Shown: piece after piece, positions 36,521 through 46,137 of the stretch
How positions within the stretch are numbered: position 1 is the first letter of the stretch
Layout: every line of letters starts with the position of its first letter
Source: Parapedobacter indicus
Lineage (GTDB): Bacteria; Bacteroidota; Bacteroidia; Sphingobacteriales; Sphingobacteriaceae
NCBI RefSeq assembly: GCF_900113765.1
Contig: NZ_FOQO01000013.1
Span: 1-64,000, forward strand
Length of the DNA stretch: 64,000 bases
Direction of reading: 5' to 3'
The notes under the pieces: model-generated
What the model saw: the letters and a program-made list of their open reading frames with translations, nothing else
Database searches by the model: none
Told to the model about the DNA's origin: nothing
Position numbers and translations under genes: made by a program

Positions 36521-36639
36521 TTAGCCGGGCAGGGTATTGAAATCGCCGGTCAATATTACCGGTTCGCTGGTTTCATGTATCGCCGAACATCCGCACAATA
36601 ACGGTTCTTAAACGAATCCACTCCCGTATTCGCCATACT

Positions 36640-37374
36640 TCATTTGCAGACCTTGCCAACGTACCTTATATTCCGGAATGCAACGGGCCCGTGGTCACCC
36701 TGAAGCATCAACGGGCCGAATGGCTGTTCATCTTCGAATGCCGAAGACCGGGTCGGACCTGTCACTTCAATGTCTTGATGAATGACGATGTCATTGTGGA
36801 CAACCTCCAAGAAACGTGCGTTTGCTATTTTCACTCCGTTCTCATCAAATCGAGGCGCTTGGAAAACAATACGAAGATGTTGCCACTCACCGGGGCGCAA
36901 ACACGCATTTCGGAGCGGAGCCTTTCCTTCAAATCCCTTTGCATTTCCGGCCCGACGCTCATCCCATCGTTGATAGACACCACCGCAATCGTAAAATGCC
37001 GGGACTTCGACACCCCAACTATCGAATAGCTGGATTTCGTACCTGCCTTGAAAGTATACGCCGGAATTCGAATGCTTGGCCATCATGAACTCAAATTCCA
37101 GTTCGATATCGCCATGTTGCATCTTTGTGAACAAATTGCCGTTTAATTCTTCCGTAGGCCGGTTCACAATGATTCCCTGGCCTGCCACGATTTCATTGGC
37201 TGTTGTTAGCGAATCGAAAAACACGTCCTGCGCTAATTGCCAGTTCCCCGTAACATTTTCGAATGCCTCCAAACCCATAAAATCTATCGTACCATTCGCC
37301 TGTCGGCCAACCTGTGCATGTGCGAGGGTCGCAATAAGTAAAAATGCACAGCAAAAACAACTCGTGTACCTCAT
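36640..37374 (-). CDS. DUF1080 (3-keto-disaccharide hydrolase-type) protein (locus 3)
   Basis: An exported protein of 244 residues with a signal peptide (residues 1-20, ...LLIATLAHAQ) and one concanavalin-like DUF1080 domain (ELEFEFMMAKHSNSGVYFQGRYEIQLFDSWG, GEWQHLRIVFQAPRFDENG, PLMLQGDHGPVAFRNI). Members of this family cleave 3-keto-glycosides produced by C3-oxidising Gfo/Idh/MocA enzymes. The partner oxidoreductase gene lies 3 bp upstream, which supports a coupled oxidise-then-eliminate route. It is the last gene of locus 3. Confidence 0.87.
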   Translation of the reverse strand: MRYTSCFCCAFLLIATLAHAQVGRQANGTIDFMGLEAFENVTGNWQLAQDVFFDSLTTANEIVAGQGIIVNRPTEELNGNLFTKMQHGDIELEFEFMMAKHSNSGVYFQGRYEIQLFDSWGVEVPAFYDCGGVYQRWDERRAGNAKGFEGKAPLRNACLRPGEWQHLRIVFQAPRFDENGVKIANARFLEVVHNDIVIHQDIEVTGPTRSSAFEDEQPFGPLMLQGDHGPVAFRNIRYVGKVCK

Positions 37375-37377
37375 CCT

Positions 37378-38739
37378 TTAAACCAAATATGTTCTATAAA
37401 CTGAAGCCCAGGGCTCGCGCATCTGCCGATAGCGGAGCTGATTGGCAGCGAAATTATTGACAAAGCATTCCTTTTTTGGATCCCATTCCAGTTCCTGACC
37501 GAGCATCATCGCAATGTTTCCGGCATGGGCTATGGTAATTGATCGGTGCCCGACTTCAGCAGGGGCCGCGGTTGGCTCACGGGAAATGACACAGTCAATG
37601 AAATTACGGTAGTGATCGTCACTTTTGTACAAATGAATTTCATCCGGGCCGATTTGCGTGGAGTCAATGCCTTCCGGCTCCACTTTATAGGCTCCCCTTG
37701 ATACCCATGCCTTCCCTTCTGAGCCAATAAATGTTATCCCCAATTCAACCTTGGAACTCGCAATAAGTTTCACACCATTCTCGTAGATGCATTCGAAATG
37801 GAATTGTTCTGCCGTATTCCATACCGGGTGATTTGTCCACACCGCCTCTGGATTGGTGATTTTAACGGGCCCCGAGTCGTCCATACCTATACCCCATTGC
37901 GCAATATCGAAATGGTGTGCTCCCCAGTCAGTAACCATTCCACCGGAATAATCGAGATTCCACCGGAAGTTTACGTGGGTACGTGCGGGGCAATAAGCCG
38001 ACTCTGGCGCAGGGCCAAGCCACCTATCATAATCGAAATCTTTGGGAACCGGCATTTCATTCGTCAAGTGGCCCGTTTTTCCGAAATCCGGCGTACCACT
38101 TAGCAATCCGCAAATGACGGTCTCCAGCTTTCCCAATCTTCCGTTCCTCACGAGTTCGCAAACCCGATGGAATTCCTTACCCGACCGTTGCTGGCTCCCG
38201 GTTTGAAAGACCACACCATACTTCTTTACGGCATCTGCCATTGCCCTGCCTTCGGAAATGGTCAAGGAAAGCGGTTTCTGGCAGTATATATCTTTGCGTG
38301 CCCGGGCCGCCATCAAGACCGGAATTGCGTGCCAATGGTCGGGGGTATCCACCACGACTGCATCGATATCTTTCAAGTCGATGACCTCGCGGAAGTCGGT
38401 ATACCCTTTAGTCGACTTGTAGGATTTTCCATGCTTTTCACTATACGAAGTATTTACCAAATCCATGAGGTATTCCCTGCCGCCTACTTTGCCGTCCCAA
38501 TACCCTGTACTTTTTTTATTCACGTCGCAAACCGCTGTGATTTGCAGGCGATTGTCCCTTAGGAACCCTTTTGCATCGTTCTCTGCCTGATTGCCCGCAC
38601 CGATGAATGCGAGATTAATCCGATCGGATGGGGCCACATGACCATTCCTTCCCAACGATGAGGCCGGTACAATCGTTGGTAGCAACAGGGAACATGCCGC
38701 AGCTGTCCCTGTTTTTTTTATAAAAGATCTTCTATCCAT
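37378..38739 (-). CDS. Tat-exported Gfo/Idh/MocA-family oxidoreductase (locus 3)
   Basis: A 453-residue oxidoreductase with a Tat signal (DRRSFIKKTGTAAACSLLLP), so it is folded with its cofactor before export to the periplasm. The Rossmann motif is FIGAGNQAEND (about residues 45-55), and the EKP motif appears as QKP in DIYCQKPLSLT. Located between susD and the DUF1080 gene, it probably oxidises the C3 hydroxyl of an imported glycoside so that DUF1080 can cleave it. The specific sugar is not known. Confidence 0.88.
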   Translation of the reverse strand: MDRRSFIKKTGTAAACSLLLPTIVPASSLGRNGHVAPSDRINLAFIGAGNQAENDAKGFLRDNRLQITAVCDVNKKSTGYWDGKVGGREYLMDLVNTSYSEKHGKSYKSTKGYTDFREVIDLKDIDAVVVDTPDHWHAIPVLMAARARKDIYCQKPLSLTISEGRAMADAVKKYGVVFQTGSQQRSGKEFHRVCELVRNGRLGKLETVICGLLSGTPDFGKTGHLTNEMPVPKDFDYDRWLGPAPESAYCPARTHVNFRWNLDYSGGMVTDWGAHHFDIAQWGIGMDDSGPVKITNPEAVWTNHPVWNTAEQFHFECIYENGVKLIASSKVELGITFIGSEGKAWVSRGAYKVEPEGIDSTQIGPDEIHLYKSDDHYRNFIDCVISREPTAAPAEVGHRSITIAHAGNIAMMLGQELEWDPKKECFVNNFAANQLRYRQMREPWASVYRTYLV

Positions 38740-38775
38740 TTTACTTGATGTATGCTACATTGAGATAAGTAATTG

Positions 38776-40320
38776 TTAATAGCCTGGGTTTTGCCCGCTT
38801 CGGAGCATCTCAGGGTTGTTGTCCATTTCCGAAACCGGAATCGGCATCAGCACGTGCGTATTGGCATCGAATCCCCACAAATCGTCGTCGTAGCTAGCCC
38901 CCATGCCGAAATCCATTTTCGTCCAAGCTTGCAGGTTGATGAATCCCGCTTGGTGCCATCGCACCAGATCATTCCATCGGATGCCCTCTTCCCCGACCAG
39001 TTCGCGCATCCGTTCATCCATGATGTCTTGCATCGCTATTGCTGTCAAATCCGCCGGTTGGGATGCTTCCATTCCATCCGCCGTCGACATCCTGGCCCGC
39101 TTACGGATATCGTTCACCTGCTCGAGCGCTTCTCCTTCCTGGCCTGTTTGCAGGTAAGCTTCTGCAACCAGTAGTTTAACATCGGCCAATCGCAGGATAC
39201 GCGTGTTATTTATCGAATTTATAACGCCGATCCCGGCGTATTTACCACGTTCGCCGTTGATGTATTTCACCATTTTATACCCGCCGTTGAAGGAAAAAGC
39301 GACATCCGAGACCTTAGCGAACGTCTCTGTGATACGCGGATCTTCAGGGTCGAACATGCTAACCATCTTTTGTGTCGGTGCTACAATCGTACCCTGATTT
39401 GTCCAGTCATTTTCGAAATGTTTATAGTATGCGCCCATCGTGCCCACGCCATCCCCGAAATCGTTATCCAACCAAGGGTTTTCGGCCGGCTTTAGACTTG
39501 CCTGAAATTCGAAGAGCGACTCCTCATTGTTTTCGAAGCGATAGTCAAAATTTTCTCCGAAGTGGGATGTAAGCCTCCGTGTCGGCGAAATCCGTTCGAA
39601 CGCCTCGATGGCTGCGTTGTAATCTGCTGTGCTTTTCCCATTGTTACAAGCCCGGGTTACGTAGCATTTAACCAACAAGCCGTTCGCTCCATCTTTTGTA
39701 ATGCGCCCTGATTCTTCCGCAGGCCATTCATCGGGCAGCAGTTGTACCGCTGCTTCCAGGTCAGCGATAGCGATATCCAGCAATTCTACGCCCTGTGTTG
39801 GAGGGTTATGGATGTCGGACAACGACTGAATCCGCTCGGTGATAGCGGGCGCTTTGCCCCACCAGGTCCAAAGTTTGAAGAAGGTCCATGATCGAATGAA
39901 AAGCAATTCTCCCTTGTTGTAATCAGCCAACTCGGGGTTGCTGTATACATTCAGGTTCTCTTCGATTTTCTCCAGCATCGTGTTGGCTCTGGCGTTCAAT
40001 TGGTACAAACGGTTCCACACGAAATTCACATCCCCATCATCGCTGCTCAGTCCCTTGAATGTGTCTTTCGTCCGCGGATTGTTGCCCATCAGGTCATCGC
40101 CAGGCAGCAACCACAGCAAGTGGCTGGGTGCATTATTGTTAAACCCATAGAAATCCGTGATCTTGGCATACACGCCCCTGACACCGCGTTGCATACGTTC
40201 CTCATCGGAAAAGTAATCAGACTCCAGTTCTTTGGTTGGCTTAATATCAAGATTGCGGTCACAGCCTACACAAAGAACCACGGTAACTACTATTGTCAAT
40301 ATATTTTCAATCTTTTTCAT
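38776..40320 (-). CDS. SusD/RagB-family substrate-binding lipoprotein (locus 3)
   Basis: A 514-residue lipoprotein (lipobox LCVGC near residues 16-20). It has the SusD-like_3 module (YFSDEERMQRGVRGVYAKI), TPR-like helices (ELLFIRSWTFFKLWTWWGKAPAI) and the SusD/RagB C-terminus (AIAMQDIMDERMRELVGEEGIRWNDLVRW). It starts 18 bp after susC on the minus strand. Confidence 0.93.
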   Translation of the reverse strand: MKKIENILTIVVTVVLCVGCDRNLDIKPTKELESDYFSDEERMQRGVRGVYAKITDFYGFNNNAPSHLLWLLPGDDLMGNNPRTKDTFKGLSSDDGDVNFVWNRLYQLNARANTMLEKIEENLNVYSNPELADYNKGELLFIRSWTFFKLWTWWGKAPAITERIQSLSDIHNPPTQGVELLDIAIADLEAAVQLLPDEWPAEESGRITKDGANGLLVKCYVTRACNNGKSTADYNAAIEAFERISPTRRLTSHFGENFDYRFENNEESLFEFQASLKPAENPWLDNDFGDGVGTMGAYYKHFENDWTNQGTIVAPTQKMVSMFDPEDPRITETFAKVSDVAFSFNGGYKMVKYINGERGKYAGIGVINSINNTRILRLADVKLLVAEAYLQTGQEGEALEQVNDIRKRARMSTADGMEASQPADLTAIAMQDIMDERMRELVGEEGIRWNDLVRWHQAGFINLQAWTKMDFGMGASYDDDLWGFDANTHVLMPIPVSEMDNNPEMLRSGQNPGY

Positions 40321-40338
40321 GTCGATTATGCGCTATGA

Positions 40339-43300
40339 TTAGAAATTCACGTTGATTCCGAAGCTGAAAACCCGCGGTTCGGGTTCCGCATCATTTTCAG
40401 GATCCAGCCCTCTCCAATTTGACAAGATAAAACCATTGTTAACACTGGTATAAATCCGCAGGTATTTCACATTGTTCTTCAAGAAAGTCAATGCAGACTG
40501 CGGCAGGGTATACCCGAGTTGGGCGTTGCCCAATTTGAGGTATGAGGCGTTCTCTACGTAATACGATGAATAACGCAAGCTCCCATTCGGATCCCCAACA
40601 ACCGCACGCGCTATATCCGTCGAAGGATTCTCCGGACTCCATGCGTTCAACACGTTCACACTCCGGTTGTTTCCACGCGTGGCGGTACCCTCCATGGTCG
40701 CCCTCGCGGCATTGTATTTATATACATCGCCAACCCCCAGGAAGAACACCGATAGGTCGATACCTTTATAATCAATCCCGAAATTGAACCCGTAATAGTA
40801 GCCGGGAATCGTCTTGCCGAGAAACGTCCGGTCGTATTGATTTACTACCCCATCGGGAGCCGGTGTGTAAAAACTATGACCGTTTGCCGCATCCGGTGCG
40901 CCGTATATATCGATGAAGTACCTATCTCCCGGCTGGAAGGTCTGCGAAATGGTCAAATCCTGCACATTTCGGAGATAGTTGTCGATCTCGGCTTGATTTT
41001 GGAAAATACCGCCTGCTTTATATCCGTAGATGTAATTCATCGGATATCCAGCTTCAATCCGGTGCTCGCCACTGAGCGGTATTCCCCTATAGGTGGTCAG
41101 CACCCTGTTTTTCACCGTTGTCAAGTTAGCACTAACATTGTAATTCACCTTTCCAATCGTGCCGCCGTAGCCCAACGACAACTCAAATCCCGAATTCCGT
41201 ACAGCAGCTATGTTGTCTACAGGACTCTCAACACTACCCACACTCGGTGGAATGCTGGTTTCCTGCAATATGCCCGTTGTTTCCTTGTAGTAATATTCGG
41301 CAGAAACCGAAAACGCGCCGAATGCCTGGGCATCAAATCCTATATTGGTGGTGGTTGTTTGCTCCCATCCAAGTTGCGAATTAGGAAATGAAAACATGGC
41401 AGCGCCAACACCGTATATACCGAGGCCATCTCCGCCCGGTCTGGAGCCGAACGCATACGTGGGTCTTTTTTCGACGGGCGAAAGATAAGCCATTGGCCTT
41501 ACTTCCTGATTGCCCAATTGCCCCCAACCGACTCTAAATTTTAAATCATTTAACCACGTTACGTCGTCCATAAACGGTTCGGAGGTAAGTCGCCACGCCA
41601 GTGAAGCCGACGGAAACGTACCCCATCGCCGATCCGGGGCGAAGCGATTACTTCCATCACGGCGGACGGTCACATCAGCGTAATACTTATCGGCAAAGTT
41701 GTAACTCAACCTTCCCATCAATCCTTGCAGGGCCCATCGGAATCGTTCGGATTCGATCAATGTATATTGATTTTCGCCCCCCAGTGCCAGCAAATGTTTT
41801 TCTTTGGTGGTCATGAATTCAGATTCTGCGGTTGCATACTTTGCTGAATATTGCTGGTCCATTCCATTCAACGTCACATCGAATCTATGCTGACCTATGG
41901 CCTTACGGTAATTTACTGTCAACTCCTTAATTAAGTTGAAGTTTGTTGTACCTCTTTCCGAATAAAGGCCTACAGAATTACCTCCTCCACGATCTGTAGG
42001 GGTAGTCCCGTAGGAGAAGTAGGCACCGTTATAATCGTCGAATCTAAAACGGTCATGTCTATACCAGTCTATGCTGATAGACCCCTTAATGGACAGACCC
42101 GATAAAGGATTTACCTCCAAAAAGGCATTCCCCATGTTCCTGAGCGATTTATAATCAAGGAAATTAAGCTGACTCAAGGCCACGGAATTAACCCGTGTTC
42201 CTTCGCCGTAGCGCTTTTCACCAGACCAAACGCCATTTTCATCATACCCTTTGGCAACTTGTGCAAACCCTCGCAGAAATGAAGGACCATGAGGATCATA
42301 GATAGGCTGCCAAGGGGGCGTTTCTGCTCTGTCTATAAGGTTCGATTGGAGATTATCGTTTCCTTCTACATAAGCCAATCGATAATTCACACCAGTTTTC
42401 AACCATTTATTGAATCGATTATCCAATTTGACGTTAAACGAATAGCGATCTAGCCGCTCGCCGATTAGCGTACCCTCAGCCGATGCAAAGCTGGCCGAAG
42501 TATAATAATTGGTCGCATCCGTTTTGCCGGATACCCTTACGGACATCTCCTGATTGGGCGCATTTTTATTGATTATCGCGTTCTGCCAGTCGAAGGTTTC
42601 GGGCGTATTTCCAAGATATTCCGAGCTTTGGGGATTAAAAACCCCGTCTAGCACGAAATTGGGGTTTTGTGCATACGCATTTTCGTAAAACCGTACATAT
42701 TGTTGGGTATTCATCACTTCCCAATCATTTACGATATTTTGAATTCCATGCCTAGCGCTGACTCCGATCGTGGGCTTTTCGGTAGCCCCCTTTTTTGTCG
42801 TGATCAACACCACTCCGTTGGCAGCCCTGACTCCATAAATGGCAGCAGCCGAAGCATCTTTAAGTACGGAGATGGATTCAATGTCATTGGGATCAATCAT
42901 CGCCATCACATTAATCGGACCACGAACGTCTCGAACCCGTTCATCTTGGCCTTCTACCCCGCTCCCGAGTTCGGTTACAGGAATCCCGTCTATTACATAC
43001 AAGGGTTCTGTAACGCCCCACGTGTTAACCCCGCGGATCCTAATTGTTGGCCGGGCCATCGGACTTCCGGTGTTTCCTGAAACATGGACTCCTGTCATAC
43101 GCCCTTGCATGGCCAACTCCGGAGTCATGGAGATACTTTTCGAAATCTCTTTCGAACCGATCGTGGAAATGGACGTCGTGACATCTTTTTTCTGACGGCT
43201 GCCATAACCAATCACCACAACCTCGTCCAAATCACTAAGCGATATCCGCAGCGAGACATCTATAGACAATCTATCCCCAACAATCCGTTCAGCACTTTCG

Positions 43301-43878
43301 TACCCGATGATACTATAGACCAGCGTGTTTCCACCATTCGCCACACTAATCTGATATTCCCCTGCTGAATTGGTCGTAGTTGCCTCATTCGTTTCCTTCA
43401 CTCGTACGGTTACACCCTCCAGCGGGTTTCCCTGATCATCGGTTACCCTGCCGCTAATGACCCGTTCTTGTCGAATGGGTTCGTCCTTCTGGTCCGAAAC
43501 AGGCAGTCCTGTTGCCTTCCGGCGAATAGCAATTGTTTTGCCTTCGATATGATACGTCAATCGTTCTGGGGCGAGCAATTGATCCAGTACTTGTTCCAGA
43601 GGTCGCCCATTCACATTAAGCGAAACCAGCATACTGGGTTTAACAAAACGGTCGTTGTACATAATTCGGAACCCCGTCTGTTGTTCAAGGGTTGTTAGCA
43701 CCTCCGGCAACGGATGCTGATGCACTTTTAGTGTAACTGTCTGCGAAATCGAAGCTAGGCTAATGTTTAAGCAAACCCCTAGTAAAAGAAAAGACGTGAG
43801 CCTCATAATTCGCCACAATTGGTTGTGTTTCCCAACGGAGGACAACATACTCCGCTCGGAAAATCCATAATTTATCAT
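40339..43878 (-). CDS. SusC/RagA TonB-linked outer-membrane transporter (locus 3)
   Basis: A 1179-residue outer-membrane transporter. The export signal (MRLTSFLLLGVCLNISLASIS) begins at about residue 25, so the first Met may not be used. The STN domain (LPEVLTTLEQQTGFRIMYNDRFV), the regulatory-like domain (VISGRVTDDQGNPLEGVTVRVKE), the linker DEVVVIGYGSRQKKDVTTSI, the plug (LKDASAAAIYGVRAANGVVLITTKKG) and the barrel ending FSFGINVNF are all intact. It is the transporter of the 3-keto-glycoside-type locus. Confidence 0.95.
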   Translation of the reverse strand: MINYGFSERSMLSSVGKHNQLWRIMRLTSFLLLGVCLNISLASISQTVTLKVHQHPLPEVLTTLEQQTGFRIMYNDRFVKPSMLVSLNVNGRPLEQVLDQLLAPERLTYHIEGKTIAIRRKATGLPVSDQKDEPIRQERVISGRVTDDQGNPLEGVTVRVKETNEATTTNSAGEYQISVANGGNTLVYSIIGYESAERIVGDRLSIDVSLRISLSDLDEVVVIGYGSRQKKDVTTSISTIGSKEISKSISMTPELAMQGRMTGVHVSGNTGSPMARPTIRIRGVNTWGVTEPLYVIDGIPVTELGSGVEGQDERVRDVRGPINVMAMIDPNDIESISVLKDASAAAIYGVRAANGVVLITTKKGATEKPTIGVSARHGIQNIVNDWEVMNTQQYVRFYENAYAQNPNFVLDGVFNPQSSEYLGNTPETFDWQNAIINKNAPNQEMSVRVSGKTDATNYYTSASFASAEGTLIGERLDRYSFNVKLDNRFNKWLKTGVNYRLAYVEGNDNLQSNLIDRAETPPWQPIYDPHGPSFLRGFAQVAKGYDENGVWSGEKRYGEGTRVNSVALSQLNFLDYKSLRNMGNAFLEVNPLSGLSIKGSISIDWYRHDRFRFDDYNGAYFSYGTTPTDRGGGNSVGLYSERGTTNFNLIKELTVNYRKAIGQHRFDVTLNGMDQQYSAKYATAESEFMTTKEKHLLALGGENQYTLIESERFRWALQGLMGRLSYNFADKYYADVTVRRDGSNRFAPDRRWGTFPSASLAWRLTSEPFMDDVTWLNDLKFRVGWGQLGNQEVRPMAYLSPVEKRPTYAFGSRPGGDGLGIYGVGAAMFSFPNSQLGWEQTTTTNIGFDAQAFGAFSVSAEYYYKETTGILQETSIPPSVGSVESPVDNIAAVRNSGFELSLGYGGTIGKVNYNVSANLTTVKNRVLTTYRGIPLSGEHRIEAGYPMNYIYGYKAGGIFQNQAEIDNYLRNVQDLTISQTFQPGDRYFIDIYGAPDAANGHSFYTPAPDGVVNQYDRTFLGKTIPGYYYGFNFGIDYKGIDLSVFFLGVGDVYKYNAARATMEGTATRGNNRSVNVLNAWSPENPSTDIARAVVGDPNGSLRYSSYYVENASYLKLGNAQLGYTLPQSALTFLKNNVKYLRIYTSVNNGFILSNWRGLDPENDAEPEPRVFSFGINVNF

Positions 43879-43950
43879 TACGTTTGTACGTTTGGATAGT
43901 AAAAAAATTGGTTACTGAATCGCGGTTTGTAAACCGATAATGTCCAAACA

Positions 43951-43976
43951 ATGGGGGAGTGTTCACAGCACTTCCC
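43951..43976 (-). promoter_or_regulatory. hairpin in the fecR-susC gap (locus 3)
   Basis: On the minus strand GGGAAGTG, 7 nt, CACTCCCCCAT (43961-43951 for the last block). The same pattern, with identical 3' block and spacing, occurs in the fecR-susC gap of locus 1 (14230-14260). No T-run follows. Confidence 0.55.
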
Positions 43977-44074
43977 TTTGTTTTTTACGGACTGGTATAT
44001 AGTTTCTATGTCTCCATATGCATCCTCATTAAGTTAAGTCTTTAGTTGGTTATACAGCATCTTTTATACATTGC

Positions 44075-45286
44075 TCAATAGACAATCAGTTTTTCGTTGT
44101 CCGCAATCTGTGCCTGGATTTCGGAGACATTCAATAACTTCAACACTGCGTTCAATGTCAAATCACGATCCATCTTGCCGGAAAAGGTTTCCTGGGGAAT
44201 CCTGCCATTGTAAATCACTTCGATGTCGTACCACCGCGCAAGCTGTTGCATAACTTCGTTGAATGGAGTGTTTTTAAAGTAAAAATATCCACTTTTCCAA
44301 GATGTATAGCGCTCAACGTCTACCTGGGTCACTATGGCCGTTACACCGCGGACGACACTTTGTTCTCCGGGTCGAATGGTGATTGATTGTTGGTGTTCGG
44401 TGTTCGGCGCCACGCGTACACTTCCTTCCACTAATGTGGTTTTGGTTTCGGGTTCGTCGGGGTAAGCAGATAGGTTGAACGCTGTACCAAGCACCTTCAC
44501 AATCTGACCGTTACTTTTTACACTAAAGGGCCTACTTTTGTCTGTAGTCACCGACAAAAATGCCTCTCCGGAAATTTCTACCACGCGTTCGTTGCCAGCA
44601 AACCGACTCGGATATGTAATCGTGCTGGCGGCATTGAGCCACACCTTACTTCCGTCCGGAAGGGTAACTTGGTACGTGCCGCCTTTGGGCGTAGTGAGTG
44701 TCAACATATGGGATTGCTTTGCGCTTTTGCCGCTTTCCAATACACTTTCCCGCAATGACGCGTCAACCAATGTCCCATCGGGATAGGTGATCCCATCACC
44801 GACGACAATCCCACTTTGCTCCTCACTCAGATCAACCGTCCGGCCATCGGCCAGCGTGAGCGTAGCGCGGTTGCCGCCGGGTCGAATTTCAGTCGCGGCG
44901 AGCGTTCCGTCATCGGCCATCGGCCATCGATTGCCAACCACCCAGAAGCCCACGGCCAACACGATCAAAGCGGCCGCAGCATAGGGAAGCCACCGGCGTA
45001 ATCCCCGTGTTTTCAACGGCACCCGAGACTGTGCGGCCAGTTCCGCTTTATCCCGGAAGTTTGCGCCAATTCGTTGTTCGCGACCGGTGGCCTCTTCGTC
45101 GTTCCAGAGGTCCCAATAAGCTTTCATATCATCCATGAGCCGATCTTCCTGACCGATGCGTTTGAGTAGCCATCGGTTTTCGGGTTTGTGGTCTGCCCAA
45201 GCCGCAAGTTCAGCCCGCTCAGCTGCTGTGAGTTCTTCTTTCAGGTAGTTCCTGAGTAGCGCGACGATACGTTCGTGTTGGTCCAA
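44075..45286 (-). CDS. FecR-family anti-sigma factor (locus 3)
   Basis: A 403-residue membrane anti-sigma factor. It has a cytoplasmic N-terminal domain, one membrane helix (WLPYAAAALIVLAVGFWVV, about residues 94-112), the FecR domain (TTPKGGTYQVTLPDGSKVWLNAASTITYP, VEISGEAFLSVTTD, GTAFNLSAY) and DUF4974 (WKSGYFYFKNTPFNEVMQQLARWYD). It lies 72 bp after its sigma factor gene and upstream of susC. Confidence 0.93.
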   Translation of the reverse strand: MDQHERIVALLRNYLKEELTAAERAELAAWADHKPENRWLLKRIGQEDRLMDDMKAYWDLWNDEEATGREQRIGANFRDKAELAAQSRVPLKTRGLRRWLPYAAAALIVLAVGFWVVGNRWPMADDGTLAATEIRPGGNRATLTLADGRTVDLSEEQSGIVVGDGITYPDGTLVDASLRESVLESGKSAKQSHMLTLTTPKGGTYQVTLPDGSKVWLNAASTITYPSRFAGNERVVEISGEAFLSVTTDKSRPFSVKSNGQIVKVLGTAFNLSAYPDEPETKTTLVEGSVRVAPNTEHQQSITIRPGEQSVVRGVTAIVTQVDVERYTSWKSGYFYFKNTPFNEVMQQLARWYDIEVIYNGRIPQETFSGKMDRDLTLNAVLKLLNVSEIQAQIADNEKLIVY

Positions 45287-45358
45287 TGCTTCCGTTTTTT
45301 AGTGGAAACGAAATCGGTGAGCGAATCTGTCTCGGCGAGTCCGAAAAGTTGAAAAAAT

Positions 45359-45973
45359 TTAATTCACCTGTCCACCCCTGCTCAGCAGGCTTACCAGTGC
45401 CAAGTAAAGATGCAGATACCGCCCGGCGAAGGCCTTGCGGATGGCGGCGGTGGCCTTTTTCTTGGCCAGAAAGACAGCGTTGGGGGTGATACCCAACAGG
45501 TGGCAGATTTCCTCGGTGGTGAGGCCTTCAAGGTAAGTCATCCGGAAGACATCGCCCTGCCGCTCCGGCAGTCGCGCGGTTTCCTCCACCAAGGCCTGGA
45601 TAAGCTCTGCATGTATGATGTGGGTGAGGGGATCGATATCTCGACTTACCAGGTCTTCATCCAACTCGCCTTGCCGCACCGCGACCCGGCGCTGCACCGA
45701 TCCGAGGTAATCCAGCGATGCATTGCGCGCCGCGATATACAGGAAGGATTTGACGTTGGCCTCGGTACCGAAATTTTCGCGGGTCTTCCATAGCTTGGCA
45801 AAGGTCTCCGCAACGATGTCTTCAGCCACTTCCTTATTCCTGCATAGCCGGTAGACATGCCACGTCAGCGGCTTGACAAATTGCTTCATCAACCGGTCAA
45901 AGGCGTGCCCCCGTCCGTCTCGGAAATCCTGCATGAGCCGTTGGTTGTCATCCATGGTTGCCATCTGTTGCAT
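45359..45973 (-). CDS. ECF RNA polymerase sigma-70 factor (locus 3)
   Basis: A 204-residue ECF sigma factor. Region 2 is seen in GHAFDRLMKQFVKPLTWHVYRL and AEDIVAETFAKLWKT. Region 4 is LPERQGDVFRMTYLEGLTTEEICHLLGITPNAVFLAKKKATAAIRKAF. Three Mets lie in the first seven codons (MQQMATM), so the exact start is open. It heads the third sigma/anti-sigma/susCD operon. Confidence 0.9.
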   Translation of the reverse strand: MQQMATMDDNQRLMQDFRDGRGHAFDRLMKQFVKPLTWHVYRLCRNKEVAEDIVAETFAKLWKTRENFGTEANVKSFLYIAARNASLDYLGSVQRRVAVRQGELDEDLVSRDIDPLTHIIHAELIQALVEETARLPERQGDVFRMTYLEGLTTEEICHLLGITPNAVFLAKKKATAAIRKAFAGRYLHLYLALVSLLSRGGQVN

Positions 45974-46137
45974 TTATACATTGGTTCGGTCGGCATGAAA
46001 CCGCCCCAATTTTACTAAAAATCCCAGAAAGATTTGCACCTTATTTCAGCCTAATTGTCTTTACAATGCATCCCCGATGCATAGTTATCGAATTTTATGT
46101 CTGTTATATTTTTTCAAGGTCGAAATTTTTACCAGCC

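Noticed and set aside
40837..41391. 184-residue plus frame inside susC of locus 3
   Set aside because: Antisense to a complete SusC barrel and without recognisable domains.
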